This document shows, piece after piece, positions 16,706 to 25,745 of a DNA stretch of 64,000 nucleotides. This DNA comes from Flavobacterium sp. MC2016-06 (GTDB lineage Bacteria; Bacteroidota; Bacteroidia; Flavobacteriales; Flavobacteriaceae), in contig NZ_WMID02000005.1 in NCBI RefSeq assembly GCF_009711165.2, forward strand, positions 124,001-188,000, in the 5' to 3' direction. A program made the translations under genes and the position numbers. Position 1 is the stretch's first letter, and every line of letters begins with the position of its first letter. The notes below the pieces were generated by a model. That model made no database searches. It saw only the letters and a program-made list of their open reading frames with translations, and had not been told where the DNA came from.

Positions 16706-18616
16706 ATGATTAAAGAAGATATAGGTTTTAGAGAAGCTGGGAAGTTTGAAGAAACACGTTTTGAAAAAATTCACAATGTAATTTTTGATTCGTCTCAAGA
16801 AGCTTCTTTATTAGTAGCGCAAGAAATTGCAAACTTAATACAAAGAAAAAATGAGTTGAACGAACCTTGCGTTTTAGGTTTGGCAACTGGTTCTTCTCCT
16901 GTAAAAGTTTACGAAGAACTTGTAAGAATGCATAAAGAAGAAGGACTAAGTTTTGCAAACGTAATTACCTTCAATTTAGATGAATATTATCCTATGGATA
17001 AAAATAACATTCAAAGTTATTTTCATTTTATGCATGAGCATCTTTTTAATCATGTAAACATTCCTGCAGCCAATATTAATATTCCTGACGGAAAAGTTAG
17101 TGCTGAGGAATTACAACAGTATTGTATTGATTATGAAATGAAAATTAAATCTTACGGAGGTTTAGATTTTCAGCTTTTAGGAATAGGAAGAACAGGACAC
17201 ATTGGTTTTAATGAGCCAGGTTCTCACGTTAATTCTGGTACAAGAAGTATCACTTTAGATCACTTAACACGTGTCGATGCTGCATCGTCGTTTTTAGGCA
17301 TCGATAATGTGCCTAGAAAAGCAATTACAATGGGAATTGGTACGGTACGTAATGCCAAAAGAATTGTACTTCTTGGATGGGGAATCAGCAAAGCAGGAAT
17401 TATTCAGGAAACAATTGAAGGACAGGTTTCTTCTCGTGTACCAGCAACATATCTACAGGAACACAACAACACAACTTTTGTTCTAGATACAGAAGCTTCA
17501 TCAGAATTGACTCGTGTAAAAACACCTTGGTTGGTAAAATCGGTGGTTTGGACAGAGGAATTGAAGTTGAAAGCGGTAGCTTGGTTAAGCGAATTGACGA
17601 AAAAACCTTTCCTTAAATTAACAGATAAGGATTATAACGATAACGGAATGTCTAGTCTTCTAACAGAAGAAACTGCATACGATTTAAACATTAAAATGTT
17701 TAATAAAATGCAGCAGACTATTACGGGATGGCCAGGTGGAAAACCAAATGCTGATGATACTTACAGACCAGAGCGTTCTACACCGGAAAGAAAAAGAATC
17801 ATCATTTTCAGTCCACACCCAGACGACGATGTTATTTCTATGGGAGGAACTTTTGATCGTTTAGTAGAGCAGGGGCATGATGTGCATATCGCTTACCAAA
17901 CTTCAGGAAATATTGCAGTTTCTAACGAAGAAGCTTTAAAATTTGCTGAAATTTCAAAAGCATTAAATAGTAATTCTGCTGAAGCTGAAGCAATCATTAA
18001 CTTCTTGAAAAACAAAAAGAGTAATGATATCGATTCATTAGAAGTTAGGAAATTAAAAGGATTAATTAGAAGAAGCGAATCTGTTGCGGCAACTCGTTAT
18101 TTAGGTCTGCCAGATTCTAATGTAAACTTCCTTGATCTTCCTTTTTACGAAACAGGAACAGTTAAGAAAAATAATCTTGGAGAAGCAGATATCGACATTA
18201 TGTGTGATATCATCGAAAGAATAAAACCACATCAAATTTATGCTGCAGGGGATTTAGCAGATCCACACGGAACGCACAAAGTTTGTTTAGATAGTTTGTT
18301 TGAAGCTTTAAAAAGAGTAAAACACAATAGTTATATGAACGATTGCTGGGTTTGGCTTTACAGAGGCGCTTGGCATGAGTGGGAATCGTACCAAATTGAA
18401 ATGGCTGTACCAATGAGTCCAGACCAAGTTCTTAAAAAACGACATGCAATTTTTTATCACCAGTCTCAAAAAGACGGCGTAATGTTTCAAGGTGATGACA
18501 GCAGAGAGTTTTGGGTACGAGTTGAAGATAGAAATAGATTGACAGCAAAAAAATACCACGATTTAGGATTAGCAGATTATTCGGCAATTGAAGCCTTTAA
18601 ACGTTATCATTTTTAA
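16706..18616 (+). CDS. nagB: Glucosamine-6-phosphate deaminase fused to a PIG-L/LmbE-type deacetylase domain
   Basis: NagB converts glucosamine-6-phosphate to fructose-6-phosphate and ammonia. Residues about 20-290 form the NagB domain with LATGSSPVKVYEEL, FNLDEYY (D92) and GIGRTGHIGFNEPGS (H165, E170). The position of E. coli Asp141 is T163 here. Residues about 360-636 form a PIG-L/LmbE zinc deacetylase-like domain with SPHPDDD (H371, D373, D374) and DPHGTH (H521, H524). There is no signal peptide, so it is cytoplasmic. The TTG at 16691 is possible, but ATG 16706 is the natural start. The fused domain may act on N-acetylated amino sugars, which is inference. This long form is known in Bacteroidota. 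A terminator follows. Confidence 0.9.
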   Translation: MIKEDIGFREAGKFEETRFEKIHNVIFDSSQEASLLVAQEIANLIQRKNELNEPCVLGLATGSSPVKVYEELVRMHKEEGLSFANVITFNLDEYYPMDKNNIQSYFHFMHEHLFNHVNIPAANINIPDGKVSAEELQQYCIDYEMKIKSYGGLDFQLLGIGRTGHIGFNEPGSHVNSGTRSITLDHLTRVDAASSFLGIDNVPRKAITMGIGTVRNAKRIVLLGWGISKAGIIQETIEGQVSSRVPATYLQEHNNTTFVLDTEASSELTRVKTPWLVKSVVWTEELKLKAVAWLSELTKKPFLKLTDKDYNDNGMSSLLTEETAYDLNIKMFNKMQQTITGWPGGKPNADDTYRPERSTPERKRIIIFSPHPDDDVISMGGTFDRLVEQGHDVHIAYQTSGNIAVSNEEALKFAEISKALNSNSAEAEAIINFLKNKKSNDIDSLEVRKLKGLIRRSESVAATRYLGLPDSNVNFLDLPFYETGTVKKNNLGEADIDIMCDIIERIKPHQIYAAGDLADPHGTHKVCLDSLFEALKRVKHNSYMNDCWVWLYRGAWHEWESYQIEMAVPMSPDQVLKKRHAIFYHQSQKDGVMFQGDDSREFWVRVEDRNRLTAKKYHDLGLADYSAIEAFKRYHF

Positions 18617-18687
18617 ATCAATTTTTGTTAGTCAATAAAGATAATAAGCTATTTCATGGTTTATTTTGGTTAGTTACCTATATTGAG

Positions 18688-18722
18688 AAAAAAAGGCAGT
18701 CCTGGTTAGACTGCCTTTTTTG
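18688..18722 (+). terminator. Rho-independent terminator after nagB fusion gene
   Basis: A 9-bp stem (AAGGCAGTC / GACTGCCTT) with a 7-nt loop is preceded by an A-run and followed by a T-run. It lies about 70 bp beyond the stop at 18616. Confidence 0.9.
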
Positions 18723-18736
18723 TTGTTCTAAATTAT

Positions 18737-18863
18737 GGGTTATAAGTTATAAGTTATGAGTTATTAGTTATGAGTTATGAGTTATGAGTTATTAGTTATG
18801 AATTATAAGTTGAATGCCTATGTATTCTAACAAAACTCATAATTCATAACTCATAATTTATAA
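18737..18863. repeat. AT-rich inverted repeat of GTTATAAGTTATGAG units
   Basis: Tandem near-copies of (a/g)TTAT(g/a)AGTTAT cover 18737-18810. Their reverse complement (ACTCATAATTCATAACTC) covers about 18834-18863, so the whole can fold as one hairpin. It separates the convergent nagB-fusion and response-regulator genes and abuts the response-regulator stop. A relative lies at 49160-49268. Confidence 0.85.
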
Positions 18864-19577
18864 TTAAATCGAAGAATTAAGTATTTTTTGTTTTACTTCA
18901 TCAATATAAGATCTTCCAATTACGTAGCGAAGACCTTCAATTTCAATACTATTTCCTTCAACAGCATCAATTTTATCAATTGCAATTGTGTAGGATCGGT
19001 GAATTCTTATAAAATCTCTTTCAGGTAATAGATTAGTAAAGTCAGAAAGTGTGCTGTGAATAATAAATTTGCCCGAAGTTGTGCTTATTTTTAAGTAATC
19101 TTTTAAGCTCTCGATAACCAAGATTTCATTCAGAAAAATTTTCTTCATTTTCTTCTTGTCAATCTTTACAAAAATAAAAGGATTTTCCTTGTTTGTTTCT
19201 AGCGGTGCTTTGCTTGTATTATTCAGGCGTTTGTTAATCTTGTTAACCGCCTTCATTAAACGCGGAAACTCAATTGGTTTTACCAAATAATCTAAAACAT
19301 CCAACTCGTAAGTTTCAATTGCAAATTGGTCGTAAGCACTTGTAATTACTAATAAAGGCGGATTTTCTAAACTTTTTATAAAATTTATACCATCAAGAAC
19401 AGGCATGTTTATGTCTAGAAAGATTACATCTATAGTATTGTTTTTTAGAAAATTTAAACCTTCAATAGAATTGCTGAAGGTGTCTATTAATTCTAAATCT
19501 TCAATTTGCTCGATGTAGCTTTTAATAACGTTTATTGCCAATGGCTCATCGTCTATAATCAAACATTTTACTTTCAT
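18864..19577 (-). CDS. LytTR-family response regulator
   Basis: Residues 1-120 are a receiver domain with acidic pocket D9/D10, phospho-acceptor D55 (VIFLDINMP), a conserved switch region (VITSAY) and LVKPIEF. Residues about 135-237 are a LytTR DNA-binding domain (FIFVKIDKKKMKKI...VIESLKDYLKIST...FIRIHRSYTIAIDKI). It should bind promoters upon phosphorylation by the kinase encoded 69 bp upstream on the same strand. Its position inside the glycan locus, divergent from a GH92 gene that has the shared 21-nt promoter motif, makes it the best local candidate for regulator of that motif. This has not been shown. Confidence 0.93.
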   Translation of the reverse strand: MKVKCLIIDDEPLAINVIKSYIEQIEDLELIDTFSNSIEGLNFLKNNTIDVIFLDINMPVLDGINFIKSLENPPLLVITSAYDQFAIETYELDVLDYLVKPIEFPRLMKAVNKINKRLNNTSKAPLETNKENPFIFVKIDKKKMKKIFLNEILVIESLKDYLKISTTSGKFIIHSTLSDFTNLLPERDFIRIHRSYTIAIDKIDAVEGNSIEIEGLRYVIGRSYIDEVKQKILNSSI

Positions 19578-19646
19578 TTCTATTAAGTTGTTTTTGGCAG
19601 GTATGGTCTTGTAGGTATAGTTTTAAAAAAAAAGCTCACATCGGGG

Positions 19647-20705
19647 CTAAGTGACTTTTATGACTAGCTTTACGACAAAAATATTCTTTTTATTTTTAAA
19701 TGAAAGCTTATAATCACTTTTATTATACCCTAATTCAAGTCTTTTTTTGACATTTTCGATACCTATACCACTTGACTTGTTAAAATTATCCTTATGTACG
19801 GTAAATTCTGGCGTAGGGTTTGAAATTGTAAAATGTAAAAAATCTCCTTTTACATTAAAATTAATATCAATTACCACATCACCAGTGTTTTTGTTTACGC
19901 CGTGTTTAAACGCATTTTCAACAAAAGTCAGCAATAAAACAGGAGAAATTTCTTTGTCGTGAATATCACCAGAAATAGACATGTTAACTTCCAATCGATC
20001 ATCATTTCTAATGCGCTCTAAATCCAGATAGTTTTGTATGCACATAATCTCATTTTCTAAAGTCTGTTTTTTGCCTTTAGTTTCATAAAGCATATAACGC
20101 ATCAATTCTGAGAGTTTAAGAACAATCTTAGGTGTTTTGTTTGATTTTTCTACAGATAATGAATAAATATTGTTAAGAGTATTAAAGAAAAAATGCGGAG
20201 AAATTTGAGATTTCAAGAAAAGTAATTCCGTTTCCAGCTGCGATTTTTCTAAGTCAGTAACCCTTCTTTGTTCCTTTAAGAAATCGAATGTAATTTTTAT
20301 AGCCGTCACAAAAGTCATTACATAAAGTTCCCCCATCATCATATCTATCGTATAATTTAAGGTAAGTTTATCGATCGTCTGCGGTCCTTCTGGCCAGACT
20401 TTATGGGTTATTAATAAATAGGTAAGATTAAATTTTAGGACAACCATTAAAAATATTGCCGATAATACAGAAATAATATATAAGACGTATTTCTTTCGGT
20501 AAATCAAAAAAGGCATTAAAACCAAAATGTTAAGATAACATAATGCCATGTGAATAGGAAAACCTAATAAATTTGTCTTTAATGAATAAAAATAGTCGTT
20601 AAAATAGCTTCCCCAACGAAAAGTATTAAAAACAAAATACGTTAACCAGAAGTAAATATGGTACCGTAATGGCAGTCTATAAAGTTTGCTTGAATTGAAA
20701 ATCAT
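19647..20705 (-). CDS. LytS-like membrane histidine kinase
   Basis: The N-terminal 140 residues hold four hydrophobic segments (for example YFWLTYFVFNTF, GFPIHMALCYLNILVLMPFL, YVLYIISVLSAIFLMVVL, ELYVMTFVTAIKITF) with almost no periplasmic sensor domain. A short coiled region leads to the His_kinase domain with phospho-accepting H171 in LKSQISPHFFFNTLNN, then a HATPase_c domain with PVLLLTFVENAFKHG (N-box) and SGIGIENVKKRLEL. It forms a pair with the LytTR regulator just downstream. The divergent GH92 gene starts 130 bp away. The signal sensed is not evident. Confidence 0.93.
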   Translation of the reverse strand: MIFNSSKLYRLPLRYHIYFWLTYFVFNTFRWGSYFNDYFYSLKTNLLGFPIHMALCYLNILVLMPFLIYRKKYVLYIISVLSAIFLMVVLKFNLTYLLITHKVWPEGPQTIDKLTLNYTIDMMMGELYVMTFVTAIKITFDFLKEQRRVTDLEKSQLETELLFLKSQISPHFFFNTLNNIYSLSVEKSNKTPKIVLKLSELMRYMLYETKGKKQTLENEIMCIQNYLDLERIRNDDRLEVNMSISGDIHDKEISPVLLLTFVENAFKHGVNKNTGDVVIDINFNVKGDFLHFTISNPTPEFTVHKDNFNKSSGIGIENVKKRLELGYNKSDYKLSFKNKKNIFVVKLVIKVT

Positions 20706-20760
20706 AGTAGAATTGTAATTGTGGTTTGTTGCTGTTTTTTGGTGTTTAACTCCGTTTAAA

Positions 20761-20810
20761 TGTCATCCGTCTAAATTTATTTTAATAAAAGTCAAGTTTA
20801 TCTAAATTTA
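20761..20810 (+). promoter_or_regulatory. Predicted regulated promoter of the GH92-symporter unit
   Basis: The motif at 20761-20781 (TGTCAT-CC-GTCTAAAT-TTATT) is followed 42 nt from its start by TAAATTTA (20803-20810). The arrangement is the same as at 14353 and 42847. It lies in the 129-bp gap between the divergent kinase gene and the GH92 gene, with 24 nt from the -7 element to the GH92 ATG. Confidence 0.55.
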
Positions 20811-20834
20811 AAGTTAAATTAATATTGTTTTGAT

Positions 20835-23075
20835 ATGAGGAAAATTACGCTGCTCATTCTAATTGTAATTTTTATTGCAAGTTGTAAAATAAAAACAGAT
20901 AAAAATACAAAACAGCAAAGTTTTGTTGGAAATTATGTTGACCCATTTATTGGTACTGGCGGACACGGACATACTTATCCTGGCGCAACAGTTCCTTTTG
21001 GGATGCTGCAAGTGAGTCCAGACAATGGTATTTCGAGCTGGGACTGGTGTTCTGGTTACCATTATTCAGACTCTATTGTTTCGGGTTTCAGTCATTTACA
21101 CTTAAGTGGTACCGGAATTGGCGATTTGGCAGACATCTTATTTATGCCAACCAACAAAAAAGTAGATTTAACCATCAAAGCAACATCAAGAGATTTACTC
21201 CCTTATAAATCAAAATACAGCCATGCTAACGAAAAAACAATACCGGGTTATTACCAAGTTTTTCTTGAAGATCCTAAAATCAATGTAGAGTTAACCTCTT
21301 CGCAGCGCACCGCAGTGCACAAATACACCTTTACTGCTAATGACATACAATCTGTAGTAGTAGATTTAGGTTTTGCCATCAATTGGGACAAAGCTTTAAA
21401 AACCGAAATTACTATAGAAGACGATCATACGATATCGGGATATAGATATAGTACAGGCTGGGCAAAAAATCAGAAAGTATTTTTTGTGGCTAAATTTTCA
21501 AAACCAATTTCAGAATCTGTTGTAACAGCTAATAAAAAAGTAGTTTCTGGCAATAAAGCCGAAGGCGAAAATACTGCCGTACAATTGTTTTTTAATGCCA
21601 ATAACAGCAACGAATTATATGTAAAAGTAGCTTTGTCTTCTGTAAGCGTAGCAAATGCAAAAGATAATTTTGATATTGGAAATCAAGATTTTGACGCGGT
21701 GAAATCTAAAGCAGCAACTACTTGGAATTCTGTTTTAGGTAAAATAAAAGTAGAAACTCCTGTAGATTCTTTAAAAACTATTTTTTATACCGCTTTATAT
21801 CACGCTCAAGTTGCGCCTGTAACGTATAGCGATAAAAACGGACAGTTTAGAAGAGAAGACGATAAAATCATTACAGCAAAAAATTACACTGCATATTCTA
21901 CCTTATCGCTTTGGGATACTTTTAGAGCCGAAAATCCGCTGCTTACTTTATTAGATCCAAACAGAGTTTCAGACATGGTAAATTCTATGCTGGAATATTA
22001 CGATACTAAAAAAATATTACCGGTTTGGACACTTTATGCGAATGAAACCAATACTATGACGGGTTATCATTCGATTCCTGTAATTGCCGATGCTTACTTA
22101 AAAGGTATAAAAGGGATTGATGGCGAAAAAGCATTCGAAGCCATGAAAGCCACAATGATGCAGGACGAACGCGGCTTGAACTTCTACAAAAAATACGGTT
22201 ACATTCCATACAATTTATTAGACGAATCGGTTACCATTACGTTAGAATATGCTTATGATGATTGGTGCGTGGCACAAATGGCAAAATCTTTAGGAAAAGA
22301 AGAAGATTATAAATTTTTCTTGAATCGTTCTAAAGCGTATCAATATTTATTTGATGCCAAAACAGGATTCATGAGAGGAAAATCGGAAGATGGAAAATCT
22401 TGGAATGAACCTTTTGATCCTAAACATTCAAACCATAGAGAACATACAGATTATACCGAAGGAAATGCTTGGCAGCACAGTTGGTTTGTGCCGCAGAACG
22501 TAGAAGATTTTATTAAACTTCACGGAGGAAATCAAATCTTTACAAGCCGTTTAGAGCAATTGTTTACAGAAAGTTCTGAGATTACAGGAAACAATGTTTC
22601 TGCTGATATCTCTGGATTAATTGGGCAATACGCACACGGAAATGAGCCAAGTCATCATATTTCGTATTTGTTTAATCATGCAGGACAACCTTGGAGAACA
22701 CAATATTGGGTACACTATATTTTAGAAACACAATACAATACAACAGCAAACGGATTAAGCGGAAACGAAGACTGCGGACAAATGTCGGCTTGGTATGTAT
22801 TCAGCTCAATGGGATTATACCCAATGAATCCGGCATCTGGCGAGTATGAAATTGGAAGTCCGATTTTCGAAAAATCAACAATAGGCCTTGACGGAGGAAA
22901 AAGTTTTGTGATTGAAGCAGAAAATGTTTCAAACAAGAATTTCTATATCCAATCGGCAACATTAAACGGACAGCCGTTTAACAAAACAGCAATTTCACAC
23001 AAACAAATTTTGCAAGGAGGCGTATTACATTTTGTAATGGGAGCGGCGCCTAACAAAAACTGGGGACTAAACTAA
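20835..23075 (+). CDS. GH92 alpha-mannosidase, lipoprotein
   Basis: GH92 enzymes are calcium-dependent inverting alpha-mannosidases, many acting on high-mannose N-glycans. The lipobox ends at C17 (IFIASC), so the enzyme is probably lipid-anchored. Family signatures are YVDPFIGTGGHGHTYPGATVPFGM near the start, SLWDTFRAENPL, YTEGNAWQ with the likely acid E542, and GNEDCGQMSAW (E645, D646) with GLYPMNPASGEYEIGSP near the end. Its 746 residues are normal for the family. It starts a unit with the SSS symporter 18 bp downstream and lies under the shared 21-nt promoter motif. Linkage specificity (alpha-1,2 or other) is not decided. Confidence 0.93.
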   Translation: MRKITLLILIVIFIASCKIKTDKNTKQQSFVGNYVDPFIGTGGHGHTYPGATVPFGMLQVSPDNGISSWDWCSGYHYSDSIVSGFSHLHLSGTGIGDLADILFMPTNKKVDLTIKATSRDLLPYKSKYSHANEKTIPGYYQVFLEDPKINVELTSSQRTAVHKYTFTANDIQSVVVDLGFAINWDKALKTEITIEDDHTISGYRYSTGWAKNQKVFFVAKFSKPISESVVTANKKVVSGNKAEGENTAVQLFFNANNSNELYVKVALSSVSVANAKDNFDIGNQDFDAVKSKAATTWNSVLGKIKVETPVDSLKTIFYTALYHAQVAPVTYSDKNGQFRREDDKIITAKNYTAYSTLSLWDTFRAENPLLTLLDPNRVSDMVNSMLEYYDTKKILPVWTLYANETNTMTGYHSIPVIADAYLKGIKGIDGEKAFEAMKATMMQDERGLNFYKKYGYIPYNLLDESVTITLEYAYDDWCVAQMAKSLGKEEDYKFFLNRSKAYQYLFDAKTGFMRGKSEDGKSWNEPFDPKHSNHREHTDYTEGNAWQHSWFVPQNVEDFIKLHGGNQIFTSRLEQLFTESSEITGNNVSADISGLIGQYAHGNEPSHHISYLFNHAGQPWRTQYWVHYILETQYNTTANGLSGNEDCGQMSAWYVFSSMGLYPMNPASGEYEIGSPIFEKSTIGLDGGKSFVIEAENVSNKNFYIQSATLNGQPFNKTAISHKQILQGGVLHFVMGAAPNKNWGLN

Positions 23076-23093
23076 CCAATTAAATATAAATTA

Positions 23094-24971
23094 ATGAATA
23101 TTATAGACGTATCAATCATTCTAGTCTATATCGTGCTTTCGGTAGGTATCGGTATTTGGATTTCAAGAAAAGCATCAAAAGGCTTAGATGATTATTTCCT
23201 TGGTGGAAAAACAATTAAATGGTATTTCTTGGGTCTTAGTAACGGATCGGGAATGTTTGATGTTTCAGGAACTTCCTGGATGATTGGAGTACTGTTTTTA
23301 TATGGTGTAAAAAGTTTCATGTTTATGTGGCTATGGCCCATTTGGAACCAGATTTTTGTTATGATGTTCCTTGCCGTCTGGATTAGAAGATCTAAAGTGA
23401 TGACGGGTTCTGAATGGATTTTAACTCGTTTTGGAAGTGACAGAGCCGGAAAAGCGTCGCATATTATTGTGGCTATTTTTGCTATTATTTCTACCATTGG
23501 TTTTATCGCTTACTTTTTTGAAGGAATCGGAAAATTTGTAACCATTATTCTTCCGTGGGATTTAACGCTTCATTATGGCGATTTAGTTCTATTGACTTCA
23601 GAGCGTTCTTATGCCTTAATCATTATCTTTTTAACGACTATTTATACGGTAAAAGGCGGGATGTTTTCTGTAGTGGCTACAGAAGTGGTACAATACGTTA
23701 TTATGATTATTGCAGGAGTTTTAATTGCAGGATATGCTTTTATCAATTACTCACAACTTGAGATTAATTCGGTTATTACCGACGAATGGAAAAATGTTTT
23801 CTTCGGCTGGCAGTTTGAAACCCAGTGGAGTGATAAATTTCAAACCTTCAACAATTTAATAGATTCAGAAGGATATAAAATGTTTGGTGCGTTTATCGGA
23901 ATGACTTTATTTAAAGGCTTTTTTGCAAGTGTTGCAGGACCAACGCCAAGTTACGATTTACAAAGAATTCTTTCTACAAAATCGGTAAAAGAAGCTGCTT
24001 ATATGAGTGGTTTTACCAACCTGATTTTATTTATACCAAGATATTTATTAATTACAGGAATCGTAGTGATTGCTTTAATGAATTTAGCACCAGAATTAAA
24101 TTCAAATGTGCATTTATCTGGAGCAGATTTAGAATTATTGATGCCAAAAGTGGTTAACTTATACATTCCAGTTGGTATTAAAGGAATTTTATTAGCAGGC
24201 TTATTAGCTGCTTTTATGTCTGGATTTTCTGCTTTCGTAAATGCAGGACCAGCTTATATTGTAAACGATATTTATAAAAAATACTTCAAACCAGTTGCAA
24301 CCAATGCACATTACATCAAAGTAAGCCAGATTTCTTCTTTTATAGTTGTAGGTCTTGGCGTTTTTATGGGATTCTTTGCAGATTCTATAAATTCTCTTAC
24401 ACTTTGGATTACCAGCGCTTTATACGGTGGTTATGTGGCAGCCAATTTCTTAAAATGGATTTGGTGGCGTTTTAACGGATGGGGTTATTTCTGGGGAATG
24501 TTTGCAGGCTTGCTTGCAGCTTCTTTACAGTTTGTTTTAGACCAGAATAAAGGAAATTTTGAAGCGGGAACTATATTACACCAATTATCAGAAGTACGCG
24601 CCATTTACCTGTTCCCGCTAATTTTTGGAATTTCTATTTTGGGTTGTATTCTAGGAACTTTCCTGAGCAAACCTACAGACATGGAAGTCTTAAAAGCTTT
24701 TTACAGCAATGTAAGACCTTGGGGCTGGTGGAGTCCTGTTTACAAAACATTAAAATTAGAAGATCAGTCTTTCCAGAAAAACAATGATTTCTGGTTGGAT
24801 ATGATGAATTGTGTAATTGGAATTATTTGGCAGTCAAGTATGATTCTGCTTCCAATATTCTTCATCATCAAAGATTATCCAAAAGCAATAACGGCTTTAA
24901 TCGTGTTTTTAGTAACAACAACTACTTTAAAATTTACATGGTTAGACAGAGTTAGAAAAATTGAAGATTAA
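23094..24971 (+). CDS. SSS-family sodium:solute symporter
   Basis: The 625-residue protein has the sodium/solute symporter start (IDVSIILVYIVLSVGIGIWISRKASKGLDDYFLGGKTIKWYFLGLSNGSGMFDVSG) and at least 13 hydrophobic segments. GPTPSYDLQRILSTKS and KGILLAGLLAAFMSGFSAFVNAGPAYIVNDIY are typical core motifs. It should couple inner-membrane sugar uptake to sodium. Its place directly behind a GH92 mannosidase suggests mannose or a mannosyl disaccharide as substrate, which is inference. It overlaps no gene and is followed by 774 bp of repeats before GH130. Confidence 0.9.
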   Translation: MNIIDVSIILVYIVLSVGIGIWISRKASKGLDDYFLGGKTIKWYFLGLSNGSGMFDVSGTSWMIGVLFLYGVKSFMFMWLWPIWNQIFVMMFLAVWIRRSKVMTGSEWILTRFGSDRAGKASHIIVAIFAIISTIGFIAYFFEGIGKFVTIILPWDLTLHYGDLVLLTSERSYALIIIFLTTIYTVKGGMFSVVATEVVQYVIMIIAGVLIAGYAFINYSQLEINSVITDEWKNVFFGWQFETQWSDKFQTFNNLIDSEGYKMFGAFIGMTLFKGFFASVAGPTPSYDLQRILSTKSVKEAAYMSGFTNLILFIPRYLLITGIVVIALMNLAPELNSNVHLSGADLELLMPKVVNLYIPVGIKGILLAGLLAAFMSGFSAFVNAGPAYIVNDIYKKYFKPVATNAHYIKVSQISSFIVVGLGVFMGFFADSINSLTLWITSALYGGYVAANFLKWIWWRFNGWGYFWGMFAGLLAASLQFVLDQNKGNFEAGTILHQLSEVRAIYLFPLIFGISILGCILGTFLSKPTDMEVLKAFYSNVRPWGWWSPVYKTLKLEDQSFQKNNDFWLDMMNCVIGIIWQSSMILLPIFFIIKDYPKAITALIVFLVTTTTLKFTWLDRVRKIED

Positions 24972-25745
24972 GATAAAACTAAAAGACAAAGTTTGTCATT
25001 TCGAGGAACAAGAAATCGCACACGTAATTCTACAAAGATTGTCAATTTAGATTACGGACGTTCTAGTGTGATCCTTCCTCCGTCAGGATGACAAAATAAT
25101 AATCAGCTTAGTCAAAGTTCAAAACTTTGACAAAGCTTAAAGAAACAAGAAACACATAGAAACATAGGTTTTGTATTTATAAAGAATAAAAAAGAAACCT
25201 ATTTCTACTGCATAGCTCACTCTATGCATAAGATATAAAACGCTTTTTTAAAGCTTTCAAAATCTATGTTTCTATGTGTTTAAAGAATACGCAGCAGCTT
25301 TGTCAAAGTTTTGAACTTTGACAAAGTTTAGGAAAGCTTTACGCCAGAGTTTGTCTTTTCGAGGAACGAGAAATCTCCGTAAGAAACTCTAGAAAGATTG
25401 GCAAATTACTAAGAGGAGTTTCTCGTGAAGATCCTTCCTTCGTCAGGATGACAAAAATGCGCGTATAAGAAAGAGAGTATAGTGCTTTGTCAAAGTTTTG
25501 AACTTTGACAAAGTTTAGGAAAGCTTTACGCCAGAGTTTGTCTTTTCGAGGAACGATAAATCTCCGTAAGAAACTCTAGAAAGATTGGCGAATTACTAAC
25601 AGGAGCTTCTCGTGAAGATACTTCCTTCGTCAGGATGACAAAAATGCGCGTATAAGAAAGAGAGTATGGCGCTTTGTCAAAGTTCAAAACTTTGACAAAG
25701 TTTAAGTAAGAATAAAAAGAGCAATAAATAAAAAAAAAAAGCAAA
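24972..25745. repeat. Repeat-dense intergenic region between symporter and GH130 genes
   Basis: No gene is visible. In order it holds: a degenerate family 1 element (24993-25094); a palindrome AGCTTAGTCAAAG...CTTTGACAAAGCT (25105-25137); an inverted pair AACACATAGAAACATAG (about 25149) and CTATGTTTCTATGTGTT (to about 25281); then a 187-bp unit present twice in tandem (25297-25483 and 25484-25670), plus the start of a third copy (25671-25703). Each 187-bp unit has a CTTTGTCAAAG palindrome and a family 1 element (25351-25454, 25538-25641). Confidence 0.88.
25297..25670 (+). repeat. 187-bp tandem duplication
   Basis: Units 25297-25483 and 25484-25670 have equal length and differ at about seven positions by eye. 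The second unit's family 1 arms have each lost one stem pair (TAAAT in place of GAAAT, AGTAT in place of AGGAT). It may therefore be the younger, decaying copy. Confidence 0.9.

Noticed and set aside
24993..25703. Possible CRISPR array
   Set aside because: The repeats are palindromic, of 90-187 bp, with related rather than unique spacers, and no cas genes are nearby.
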